From Clostridia bacterium (GTDB lineage: Bacteria > Bacillota > Clostridia > Oscillospirales > RGIG8002): a stretch of DNA of 42,096 nt. Positions 14,998 to 21,795 of the stretch are shown here, one piece after another. The notes beneath the pieces are model-generated. The model did no database searches. It had not been told where the DNA came from and saw only the letters and a list, made by a program, of their open reading frames with translations. The stretch's first letter is position 1. Every line of letters begins with the position of its first letter. The stretch spans positions 1 through 42,096 of the forward strand of contig JAFRVI010000051.1 in assembly GCA_017438525.1 (NCBI GenBank). Reading direction: 5' to 3'. Position numbers and translations under genes: made by a program.

Positions 14998-16464
14998 ATG
15001 AGAAAAACCATTGCTTTTATACTGACCGCGGCGCTGCTGCTTCCGGCGCTTGTCATAGCGCCCTTTTTCGCCGTGCATACTCACGCCGCCACGGTCTACG
15101 CCGTTTGCGTTATATGCGACGGCAGCGGCAGATGCGGGCTCTGCGACCCCAAGAATACGCCGGAGGGCACGGGAGACGGCTGGCTTCGCTGTGATTTCTG
15201 CGACGCGGACGGTATGAGAAAATGCGGCACTAACCACACCGGCGACGGCACCCCCATCGGCTGCGACGGCAGCGGCTATCTGTCTGACGGAAGCGTCTGC
15301 CCGAACTGCAACGGCACGGGCAAATACCTCTGCGACGCGTGCCACGGCGAGAAGAAGTTTAAGTGCAAGTGCAACGAGATGGGTCAGCCAGGCAAATGCA
15401 CCGTCTGCTACGGCACCGGCTGGTACACAGTCGATTCGCAGGGGCAGAAGATCGAGATCGGGCACGGCGTCTACCCGCCGGACGGCGCAAAGCTTGACGC
15501 AGGCGCGTGGGGACGCCACGAATACTACACCTACAACGCCTCGCGCTTCGGCACGGGCGTAACGCCGTATCAGGCGATGGCGAAATACGGCGCGAGCACG
15601 AGGACGGAGTTCTACAAAGTCCTCGGCGGCGGCACTGTAAACGGAGGCGGCTCGGGGAGCGGAAACGGAGGAAACTCCGGCGGCTCCGGTAACGGAGGCG
15701 GCAACGGAGACAACGGCGGGACGGATAACCCCGGCGGCGACCCCGGCGACCCCGGCGACCCCGGCAACCCGCCGGAGAACCCGCCCGAAAACACCGGCCT
15801 CGAGGTCGTGATCCCGCCCGACGCACAGCTTGTCGAAGACGCCGCAAAGCAGGACCTCGACGAGATGTTCATCTTCTCGCGCCGCGTGGAAGGAACCTAT
15901 CTGATGACCGTGCGTTTCATGAAAAGCTGGCTTTCGCCCGCGGAGCTGGAAACGCTGCATAACATGACCGAAGCGGACTTCGCCGCCCTGCGCGAAAAGC
16001 TCGGCGCGGCTGCGGACGGCTTCCGCTACCTGCGCAGGAGCGTAGAGCCGGCGGAAAAATACCGCGTGGACTTTGACTTCGGCGCCGGCGCCGAACTGCC
16101 GTTCCCGTGCGAAACGCTGCTGCAGCTCCCCGCGGGCAGCGTGCCTGCGGACGCGCGGCTTTACCGCGTCAAAAACGGCGACGTTGACTTCGCCGGCGAC
16201 ACTCGCCTCGAGCACGACGCTTACGGCGACTACCTCACCTTTACCGATACCTCGCTCGGCGGCTACGTCTACGCCGTCGGCGACCCCGGTGAGATCTTCG
16301 CGGACGAGCCGTCGTCCGGCGCGGAAGCCCCGCAGGGCAGCGAGCCCGCCGGGAACAAGCCGAACGGCGTCCTGCCGATCATACTTATCGCGGTCGGCGC
16401 GGCCGCCGCGGGCGCAGCGTCCGTCGCGATCCCCGTTGCGATAAAGAAACGCAAAGGGAAGTAG
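14998..16464 (+). CDS. Secreted, membrane-anchored protein with DnaJ-like CxxCxGxG zinc-finger repeats
   Basis: A 488-residue exported protein. Residues 1-31 are a signal peptide (IAFILTAALLLPALVIAPFF, cleavage after HTHAA). Residues 35-140 hold a run of CxxC motifs with DnaJ-type spacing: CVICDGSGRC, CDFC, CPNCNGTG, CDACHG, CKC and CTVCYGTGW, with cysteines at 37, 40, 46, 49, 65, 68, 101, 104, 112, 115, 134 and 137. A Gly/Asn/Ser linker and a GDP/PEN repeat follow, then a globular region of about 170 residues. A C-terminal helix (ILIAVGAAAAGAASVAIPVA) with a KKRKGK tail anchors it in the membrane. GGAGGG precedes the ATG. Zinc-finger repeats outside the cell are unusual. Function unknown. 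Confidence 0.82.
   Translation: MRKTIAFILTAALLLPALVIAPFFAVHTHAATVYAVCVICDGSGRCGLCDPKNTPEGTGDGWLRCDFCDADGMRKCGTNHTGDGTPIGCDGSGYLSDGSVCPNCNGTGKYLCDACHGEKKFKCKCNEMGQPGKCTVCYGTGWYTVDSQGQKIEIGHGVYPPDGAKLDAGAWGRHEYYTYNASRFGTGVTPYQAMAKYGASTRTEFYKVLGGGTVNGGGSGSGNGGNSGGSGNGGGNGDNGGTDNPGGDPGDPGDPGNPPENPPENTGLEVVIPPDAQLVEDAAKQDLDEMFIFSRRVEGTYLMTVRFMKSWLSPAELETLHNMTEADFAALREKLGAAADGFRYLRRSVEPAEKYRVDFDFGAGAELPFPCETLLQLPAGSVPADARLYRVKNGDVDFAGDTRLEHDAYGDYLTFTDTSLGGYVYAVGDPGEIFADEPSSGAEAPQGSEPAGNKPNGVLPIILIAVGAAAAGAASVAIPVAIKKRKGK
15736..15762 (+). repeat. Three tandem 9-bp units within the linker of the zinc-finger-repeat protein
   Basis: The unit GGCGACCCC occurs three times in a row and encodes GDP repeats. 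A degenerate continuation encodes GNPPENPPEN. Such runs vary in copy number by slippage and serve as an extended spacer. Confidence 0.8.
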
Positions 16465-16487
16465 TCATTCGCTTGAAAGGAGCGACT

Positions 16488-17141
16488 ATGAAATACGGTG
16501 AATCGACATTTGACATACTCTATCTGCTTTTCGCGATAATTGCCGGATGCGTCATGCTTGCGAAAGCGCGTGGCAAAACCGAAAAGCTGATGGGCTTTGC
16601 CGCGCTTATCCTCGGCGTCGGGGACGCGTTCCATCTCGTGCCGCGCGTGCTCAATTATTTTTGCGAAGCGGACTTTACCCTTTGGCTCGGCGTCGGCAAG
16701 CTCGTCACGTCGCTGACGATGACGGTCTTTTACGTGCTTATGTATCACATATGGCGCGGACTTTACGGCGCGAAGGAGACGAAGGGCGCAACCGCCGCGG
16801 TCTACGCGCTCGCCGCGCTGCGCTTCGCGCTCTGCGCCTTCCCGCAGAACGGCTGGCTGACGAATGAAAGCGGCGTGCTTTGGGGCGTGCTGCGCAACCT
16901 GCCTTTCGCGGCGCTCGGCGCGCTGATCGTCGTTTTGTATTTCCGCAGGCGCGGAGAGCTGAAACGCTTCCGTTTCGTCTGGCTTTACGTGACGCTGTCG
17001 TTTGTATTCTATTTGCCCGTCGCGGTCGCCGCGGGAATGCTGCCGATCCTCGGTATGCTGATGCTGCCGAAAACGGTCTGCTATATCCTGCTGATATGGA
17101 CCTTCCTGCTCGCCGTTTTGAAAGACGAGCCGAAGAACTGA
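16488..17141 (+). CDS. Polytopic membrane protein, function unknown
   Basis: A 217-residue protein with about six or seven hydrophobic helices (for example YLLFAIIAGCVMLA, LTMTVFYVLMYHIW, ALGALIVVLYF, VTLSFVFYLPVAVAAGMLPI and ILLIWTFLLAVL). Short charged loops separate them and the cytoplasmic tail KDEPKN is basic/acidic. AAAGGAG ends 6 bases before the ATG at 16488. A TTG at 16473 in the same frame lacks a site. It has no transporter or enzyme motif that I recognise. It starts 23 bases after the zinc-finger-repeat gene and could share its transcript. Confidence 0.78.
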   Translation: MKYGESTFDILYLLFAIIAGCVMLAKARGKTEKLMGFAALILGVGDAFHLVPRVLNYFCEADFTLWLGVGKLVTSLTMTVFYVLMYHIWRGLYGAKETKGATAAVYALAALRFALCAFPQNGWLTNESGVLWGVLRNLPFAALGALIVVLYFRRRGELKRFRFVWLYVTLSFVFYLPVAVAAGMLPILGMLMLPKTVCYILLIWTFLLAVLKDEPKN

Positions 17142-17157
17142 CAAAAGGAGAATGGAT

Positions 17158-18108
17158 ATGAAAGAATCGCACGACGATCCCGCCGAGTTGACAGAACAAG
17201 AGATGATCCTCCGCGAAGCTCTTGGTGACGAGGGATACGAAAAGTTGGCGGCGGAACTGTTCGATAAGGCGCTGAAAGTAGCGCAGGACGACATCTTACA
17301 TAATCATCCGATATTCAAGGAGCAAACGGCGTATTGTGAATCCGAGAAAAATCTCAAAGACTGCGAGCCGTATGATGAGCTGGATCGAAAATTTTTTGAG
17401 CTGAAACGGCAGTATGAAAGTTCGTTTGAAGATATGCGAAAAGCCGCGGAAGCTGCGGCTTACCGGAGCGAGTATTCAAAGGGCGGCGAGTGCATACACC
17501 GCGGCTACTATTCTCCGAGTGTGGCGGATATGTATGTCACAGGTAGCTGCAGAGGCAGACTGTATAAACGTACCCCAAAGCCCGGGCAGTACGATTATGA
17601 GTATGTTTTTGACAAAGACGGATATCTGATCTGTGTCAAGAAATACGCTGCCGACCTGGACGGCATATACAGCATCGAGCTCTTTCACCGAGAGCCGGAA
17701 AGGACGTTTTCGTTTATATTCAACGCCTTTGACAAAGATCTTGAAGGCATAACGGAATGCCGCTATGAGAACGGCAAGCTCATTAGATACGAATTTGCGC
17801 TGACTTTCTTTGATGACCGCTGTGTAGAAATCAACGTCGAATCATTTGAATATGATGGTGAAATGCTTAAAACCGCACACGTTGATTCTTACAGCACCCG
17901 AAGCAAGTTGTTGAAGAAAAACAAATACACCTTTTCCAGAAACGCCGAAGGATGCATAACCGAGTATGCGTCGGAGAATATGAGCGGCTATGTGATGTCA
18001 CAGAACGGGAACAAACCGATGAAGTTCGAGCCGTGCCCCGTTTTCGGAGCGCATAAGCGTATTCCGTTTCTGTGGGAAGATATAACCAAAGAGCAGCACC
18101 GTAAATGA
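17158..18108 (+). CDS. Hypothetical cytoplasmic protein, AT-richer than its neighbours
   Basis: A 316-residue soluble, charged protein that I do not recognise. The N-terminal 110 residues are helical and likely coiled (FFELKRQYESSFEDMRKAAE). The rest is strand-rich, with repeated aromatic/charged stretches such as YDYEYVFDKDGYLICVKKY and ECRYENGKLIRYEF, a style seen in YD-repeat-like or immunity-type proteins. AAGGAG at 17145-17150 is 7 bases before the ATG at 17158 and only 1 base from an earlier ATG at 17152, so 17158 is chosen. Codon use is visibly less GC-biased than around it, suggesting later acquisition. A terminator follows. Confidence 0.7.
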   Translation: MKESHDDPAELTEQEMILREALGDEGYEKLAAELFDKALKVAQDDILHNHPIFKEQTAYCESEKNLKDCEPYDELDRKFFELKRQYESSFEDMRKAAEAAAYRSEYSKGGECIHRGYYSPSVADMYVTGSCRGRLYKRTPKPGQYDYEYVFDKDGYLICVKKYAADLDGIYSIELFHREPERTFSFIFNAFDKDLEGITECRYENGKLIRYEFALTFFDDRCVEINVESFEYDGEMLKTAHVDSYSTRSKLLKKNKYTFSRNAEGCITEYASENMSGYVMSQNGNKPMKFEPCPVFGAHKRIPFLWEDITKEQHRK

Positions 18109-18133
18109 GCCGATAGGATAAAAGGAATAAAAC

Positions 18134-18155
18134 AACGCCGCAGGGCGTAGTTTTT
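18134..18155 (+). terminator. Rho-independent terminator
   Basis: Stem ACGCC/GGCGT with a GCAG loop, followed by AGTTTTT. It closes the transcript ending with the unknown protein gene and lies just before the purA promoter. Confidence 0.65.
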
Positions 18156-18178
18156 CATATTTTTTCATTATTTGCTTC

Positions 18179-18207
18179 TTGACATTAAAGCGTAAAAGTG
18201 ATAACAT
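18179..18207 (+). promoter_or_regulatory. Strong sigma-A-type promoter upstream of purA
   Basis: TTGACA at 18179-18184 and TAACAT at 18202-18207 are separated by exactly 17 bases. The start codon of purA is about 53 bases further on. No purine riboswitch fold was evident between them. Confidence 0.75.
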
Positions 18208-18260
18208 TTTCCGTTGTTTGTTTTTTCTTTCAAGGCGATTTCGGAAAGGGGTAAAACGCT

Positions 18261-19520
18261 ATGCTGACAGCAGTCGTGGGCATCAACTGGGGCGACGAAG
18301 GAAAGGGGCGCATGGTCGACCTGCTTTCGTCCGATTACGACGTCATCTGCCGCTATCAGGGCGGCAACAACGCGGGGCACACCGTCGTCAACGAGCGCGG
18401 CAAGTTCGTGCTCAACCTGCTGCCGTCCGGCATCCTGCGCGAAACGACGGTCAACGTGATGGGCAACGGTATGGTGATAGACCTCGAGCATCTGCACGGC
18501 GAGATCGCCTCCCTCGCGGAAAAGGGCGTGAGCGTCACCCCCGCCAACCTGAAAATAAGCAGCAAGGCGATCATCTGCCTGCCTTATCACAAGATGCAGG
18601 ACATAATGGAGGAAGACCGTCTCGCAGACAAGAAATACGGCTCCACCCGCCGCGGCATCGGCCCCGTCTACGCCGATAAGTATATGAAAAAGGACCTGCG
18701 CATGGAGGACCTTTTCGACGACGGGCTCGAATCGAAGCTCGCCGACCTCGTGGAGTGGAAAAACATAACCTTCGCCGGCTACGGAAAGAAGATCGACGCC
18801 GCCGAGATAGCGCGTTGGCTGCGCGTCTACGGCGAAGCGGTCAAGCCGTTCATCACGGACGTCACCGCCTTCCTGACCGGCGCGGTCGCGGATGGCAAAA
18901 ACGTGATGTTCGAGGCGCAGCTCGGCGCCCTGCGCGACGTCGAGTTCGGCATATATCCCTACACCTCGTCCTCCACAACTCTCGCCGCCTACGCGCCCAT
19001 CGGCGCCGGCGTGCCGGGCATGAAGCTGGATAACGTCATCGGCATAATGAAGGCGTATTCCACCTGCGTGGGCGAAGGTCCCTTCACCGCCGAGATGTTC
19101 GGCGAAGAGGCGGAGAAGCTCCGCGCCGCCGGCGGCGAATACGGCGCCGCGACCGGACGTCCGCGCAGGGTAGGCCCCTTCGACGTGCCCGCCTCGCGCT
19201 ACGGCGTGAAGATGCAGGGCGCGGACGAGCTCGCGCTGACGAAGCTCGACGTGCTCTCGTATATGGATAAGATCCCAGTCTGCGTCGCCTACGAGATCGA
19301 CGGCGAGCGCACCTGCGAATTCCCCAGCGGAGCGCGCCTCGACCGCGCGAAGCCCGTGGTCGAATACGTCGACGGTTTCGGCGACGTTTCCGGCTGCCGC
19401 AGCTACTCGGAGCTGCCCGCGGCGGCGCGGCGTTACGTCGAATACCTCGAGGACGCTGTAAATTGCCGTATCGGCTACGTTTCGGTGGGAGCGGGCAGAG
19501 ACGAGTATCTGAGAAAATAA
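18261..19520 (+). CDS. purA: Adenylosuccinate synthetase
   Basis: A 419-residue enzyme making adenylosuccinate from IMP, aspartate and GTP, the first committed step to AMP. Clear motifs: VVGINWGDEGKGRMVDLL at the N-terminus (catalytic aspartate and GTP loop), YQGGNNAGHTVV, GSTRRGIGPVYADK and TGRPRRVGPFD in the GTP-binding third. The central motif reads MFEAQLGALRDVEFGIYPYT where most bacterial enzymes have EGAQG-LD-D-GTYPF. This marks it as the divergent clostridial-type subgroup rather than a defective copy. GAAAGGGG precedes the ATG. It has its own promoter, and a hairpin follows the stop. It is monocistronic by its signals. Confidence 0.96.
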   Translation: MLTAVVGINWGDEGKGRMVDLLSSDYDVICRYQGGNNAGHTVVNERGKFVLNLLPSGILRETTVNVMGNGMVIDLEHLHGEIASLAEKGVSVTPANLKISSKAIICLPYHKMQDIMEEDRLADKKYGSTRRGIGPVYADKYMKKDLRMEDLFDDGLESKLADLVEWKNITFAGYGKKIDAAEIARWLRVYGEAVKPFITDVTAFLTGAVADGKNVMFEAQLGALRDVEFGIYPYTSSSTTLAAYAPIGAGVPGMKLDNVIGIMKAYSTCVGEGPFTAEMFGEEAEKLRAAGGEYGAATGRPRRVGPFDVPASRYGVKMQGADELALTKLDVLSYMDKIPVCVAYEIDGERTCEFPSGARLDRAKPVVEYVDGFGDVSGCRSYSELPAAARRYVEYLEDAVNCRIGYVSVGAGRDEYLRK

Positions 19521-19539
19521 CGCGAAAAAACGCAAATAA

Positions 19540-19565
19540 GACGGCAGGGAGCGCCCTGCCGTCTT
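19540..19565 (+). terminator. Hairpin after purA, abutting the bioY promoter
   Basis: A 10-bp perfect stem (GACGGCAGGG / CCCTGCCGTC) with an AGCG loop at 19540-19563. Only two T residues follow, and they already belong to the next -35 box. It may be a weak terminator of purA or a bidirectional element, since the upstream side is A-rich. Confidence 0.55.
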
Positions 19566-19592
19566 GACATATCCGGCCGCCGGTGGTATCAT
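19564..19592 (+). promoter_or_regulatory. Sigma-A-type promoter for bioY
   Basis: TTGACA at 19564-19569 and TATCAT at 19587-19592 with a 17-base spacer. The -35 box begins right at the end of the purA hairpin. No clear BirA operator palindrome could be made out. Confidence 0.7.
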
Positions 19593-19631
19593 AAAAGTCA
19601 AGAAACCGATGCAAAACGGAGCGAAAAACAG

Positions 19632-20186
19632 ATGGCCCTTACTGAAAGAAGAATCAAAGGCGCGGTGGAGATCGCGCTCGCGGCGGTGCTTATAACCGTA
19701 TGCTCGTGGATAACGGTACCGATCCCGTCGGTGCCGTTCACGCTGCAGATATTCGGCGTATACGCGGCGATCTTCACGCTCGGAGGGCTGAAAGGCACTC
19801 TCTCCGTGGCGCTCTATATCGCGCTCGGGCTCGTCGGAGTGCCGGTCTTCTCCGGCTTCAAGCCGGGGCTTCCCGCGCTGCTCGGGCCGACCGGCGGCTA
19901 TATCTGGGGCTTCCTGCTCTCCGCGCTCTTCTGCTGGCTGGCGGAGGCCGTGCTGATAAAGAAACCGACGGCGCTGAAAACGCTCGCCGCGGCGTTCGCT
20001 TCGCTGCTGCTCTGCTACGCCTTCGGCACCGGATGGTTCGTTTACGTTTATACGAGGAACACCGGCGGCATCGGCGTCTGGACGGCTTTGACGCTCTGCG
20101 TGCTGCCGTATATAATCCCCGACGTGCTCAAGATCCTCGGCGCGTACAAGCTCGCGCAGATCGTGAAAAAGCGCGTCGATTTGTAG
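19632..20186 (+). CDS. bioY: Biotin transporter substrate-binding component BioY
   Basis: A 184-residue integral membrane S component of an ECF-type biotin transporter. Six membrane helices are predicted by hydrophobicity. The family marks are VPIPSVPFTLQIFGVYAA in the first loop, ALYIALGLVGVPVFSGF and GPTGGYIWGFLLSAL. It captures biotin and either works with a shared ECF energising module or alone. No ATPase genes are near, so a shared module is assumed. The own promoter and lack of biotin synthesis genes suggest a biotin-scavenging host. The AlkD-like gene follows after 9 bases. Confidence 0.93.
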   Translation: MALTERRIKGAVEIALAAVLITVCSWITVPIPSVPFTLQIFGVYAAIFTLGGLKGTLSVALYIALGLVGVPVFSGFKPGLPALLGPTGGYIWGFLLSALFCWLAEAVLIKKPTALKTLAAAFASLLLCYAFGTGWFVYVYTRNTGGIGVWTALTLCVLPYIIPDVLKILGAYKLAQIVKKRVDL

Positions 20187-20195
20187 GAGAAACAA

Positions 20196-20876
20196 ATGAA
20201 CGTTACCGAACGCCTTTCCGCGCTCGCGGAGCCGGAATACGCCGATTTCAGCGCGAAGCTGACGCCGAACCTGCCGCCTGAACGCTTCCTCGGGGTGCGC
20301 GTGCCGAAGATACGCGCGCTCGCCCGCGAGCTCGCCGGAACGCCGGAGGCGCGGGAGTTCCTGCGCTCGCTGCCGCATAAGTATCACGAGGAAAACCTGC
20401 TCCACGGTTTCCTCGTCGAGCGCGTGCGCGGCTTTGACGAATGCGCCGCGGAGCTGGAACGCTTCCTGCCGTATATCGATAACTGGGCGGTCTGCGATTG
20501 CGTTACGCCGCCCGCGCTGAAACGCGATCTGCCGCGGCTCGAGGCGCTTTCGCGCGGGTGGATCGCCTCCGGCGAGACCTATACCGTGCGCTTCGGCATA
20601 CGGATGCTTATGGCGTTCTTTCTCGACGCCGCGTTCAAGCCGGAGTATCCCGCGCTCGTCGCCTCCGTGGAGAGCGGCGAGTATTACGTGAAGATGATGG
20701 CGGCGTGGTATTTCGCCACCGCGCTCGCGAAGCGTTACGCCGACGTGCTGCCCTTCATCGAGCGCGGCCTGCCGGACGTCTGGACGCACAACAAGGCGAT
20801 ACAGAAGGCGATCGAGAGCCGCCGCCTGACCGATGAGCAAAAAGAATACCTGCGCGGTCTTAAAAAGAATAAGTGA
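20196..20876 (+). CDS. AlkD-like DNA alkylation repair protein
   Basis: A 226-residue all-helical HEAT-like repeat protein of the AlkC/AlkD family, which removes alkylated purines such as 7-methylguanine without base flipping. Typical stretches: FLGVRVPKIRALARELA, HKYHEENLLHGFLV, YIDNWAVCDCVTP, TVRFGIRMLMAFFLD and the catalytic-region SGEYYVKMMAAWYFATALAK, ending VWTHNKAIQKAIES. The DNWAVCD motif carries the usual conserved aspartates and tryptophan. A GTAGGAGAA site precedes the ATG. It is likely cotranscribed with bioY, with no obvious functional link. Confidence 0.9.
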   Translation: MNVTERLSALAEPEYADFSAKLTPNLPPERFLGVRVPKIRALARELAGTPEAREFLRSLPHKYHEENLLHGFLVERVRGFDECAAELERFLPYIDNWAVCDCVTPPALKRDLPRLEALSRGWIASGETYTVRFGIRMLMAFFLDAAFKPEYPALVASVESGEYYVKMMAAWYFATALAKRYADVLPFIERGLPDVWTHNKAIQKAIESRRLTDEQKEYLRGLKKNK

Positions 20877-20919
20877 GACTGTTGGTTATTTGTCAATAAC
20901 GTTCGAAGGAGGCGCTGAA

Positions 20920-21423
20920 ATGAACAGGGTATATATTAATTTAGTACCATCCAAAAGAGTATACGGCGGAATAGAAACAGAGGGAGCAGACATTTTCAGA
21001 TACTTTAACAAAAAGGATATCAAACAATATTTGAGTTTATTCGATGGCGAGCGTATACCGTTTTCGGAAAATAATCTGTTCGCTTTAATGAGTATAACCA
21101 ATCATATAAAAGAGCTTGGTATAATTGTTTTCGGGGAGAACAAGGTCGATTTCCCCAAAGGTGTAAACGGCAATTTCCTTGGTTATGACGTATCCGGAGA
21201 TTCGATGCATCTTTCTCCGCTGTATACTGCTTTTTTCGGGAACGACGGAGGACAGTATTTTCAAGACCTGCAATCCAAACTATCGTGTGGAGTGAACGAA
21301 TACGGGTTGTTTGACAGCATTGAAAGTGCCATTGAGCTTATAGGGCTTGTCAACGCGGCAAAAGAGGATAACGTTTTTGAAGAAGACGGAAAACTCAAGC
21401 CCGTTTTTGTTTACAAATGCTGA
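20920..21423 (+). CDS. Hypothetical protein in an AT-rich pocket
   Basis: A 167-residue soluble protein of unknown function beginning MNRVYINLVPSKRVYGGIET. Mixed alpha/beta composition with IITNHIKELG-like helices (SITNHIKELGIIVFGENKVD) and a C-terminal helix before the final KPVFVYKC. AAGGAGG at 20906-20912 is 7 bases before the ATG, so the open upstream frame to 20833 is not used. Codons are markedly AT-richer (TTA, ATA, AAA) than those of bioY, the AlkD-like gene or the rhamnosidase, which suggests foreign origin together with the next gene. It may be an orphan immunity or defence-associated protein, which is a guess. Confidence 0.65.
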   Translation: MNRVYINLVPSKRVYGGIETEGADIFRYFNKKDIKQYLSLFDGERIPFSENNLFALMSITNHIKELGIIVFGENKVDFPKGVNGNFLGYDVSGDSMHLSPLYTAFFGNDGGQYFQDLQSKLSCGVNEYGLFDSIESAIELIGLVNAAKEDNVFEEDGKLKPVFVYKC

Positions 21424-21492
21424 TTAAAGTATGTTTGACTAAAGCAATCCAGATGAGGTTGTTATAACTAATGATTGAGATGTGTTTATAGA

Positions 21493-21771
21493 ATGAGAGA
21501 CAGTATTGAAGAGTCAATCATATCAAGAGCGGTGATTCGCGCAAACACTCATTATTATGAGTATCAGGATGCCATAGAGTTGGTTGAGTTATGCCGTCAG
21601 GAAGGAATACCTGTTTTGGGTATTGATTCTTTTATCATTACTGAAACAAAAACGCAGCCGTTTTTGGAGCATAGTGTAGATCTTTCCGATTGTGAAGATA
21701 CCCACGATAAAGCAAAGGGTTTTTTAGAGCAGAAGAAAGAATACGGTTTCCTTTTTGAAGTTGTTTATTAA
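21493..21771 (+). CDS. Small protein resembling polymorphic-toxin immunity proteins (Imm40-like)
   Basis: A 92-residue protein, MRDSIEESIISRAVIRANTH at the start, with a core AIELVELCRQEGIPVLGIDS and a C-terminal amphipathic stretch KGFLEQKKEYGFLFEVVY. The layout (helix, then strand with a glycine-aspartate turn, then acidic stretch) is reminiscent of Immunity protein 40. That is pattern memory, not a search result. No toxin gene lies nearby. The ribosome site is weak. A TTG at 21475 is an alternative start. It is AT-rich like its neighbour. Confidence 0.5.
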   Translation: MRDSIEESIISRAVIRANTHYYEYQDAIELVELCRQEGIPVLGIDSFIITETKTQPFLEHSVDLSDCEDTHDKAKGFLEQKKEYGFLFEVVY

Positions 21772-21795
21772 CCTGATCATAGGAGAGAAAACGCT

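Noticed and set aside
15650..15800. Short repeats as a CRISPR or regulatory array
   Set aside because: The units are in frame, encode Gly/Asn/Asp/Pro linker residues, and have no spacers.
18168..20840. Minus-strand open frame of 890 codons across purA, bioY and the AlkD-like gene
   Set aside because: Three well-supported plus-strand genes with promoters and ribosome sites occupy the same DNA. The antisense frame is a GC-bias shadow.
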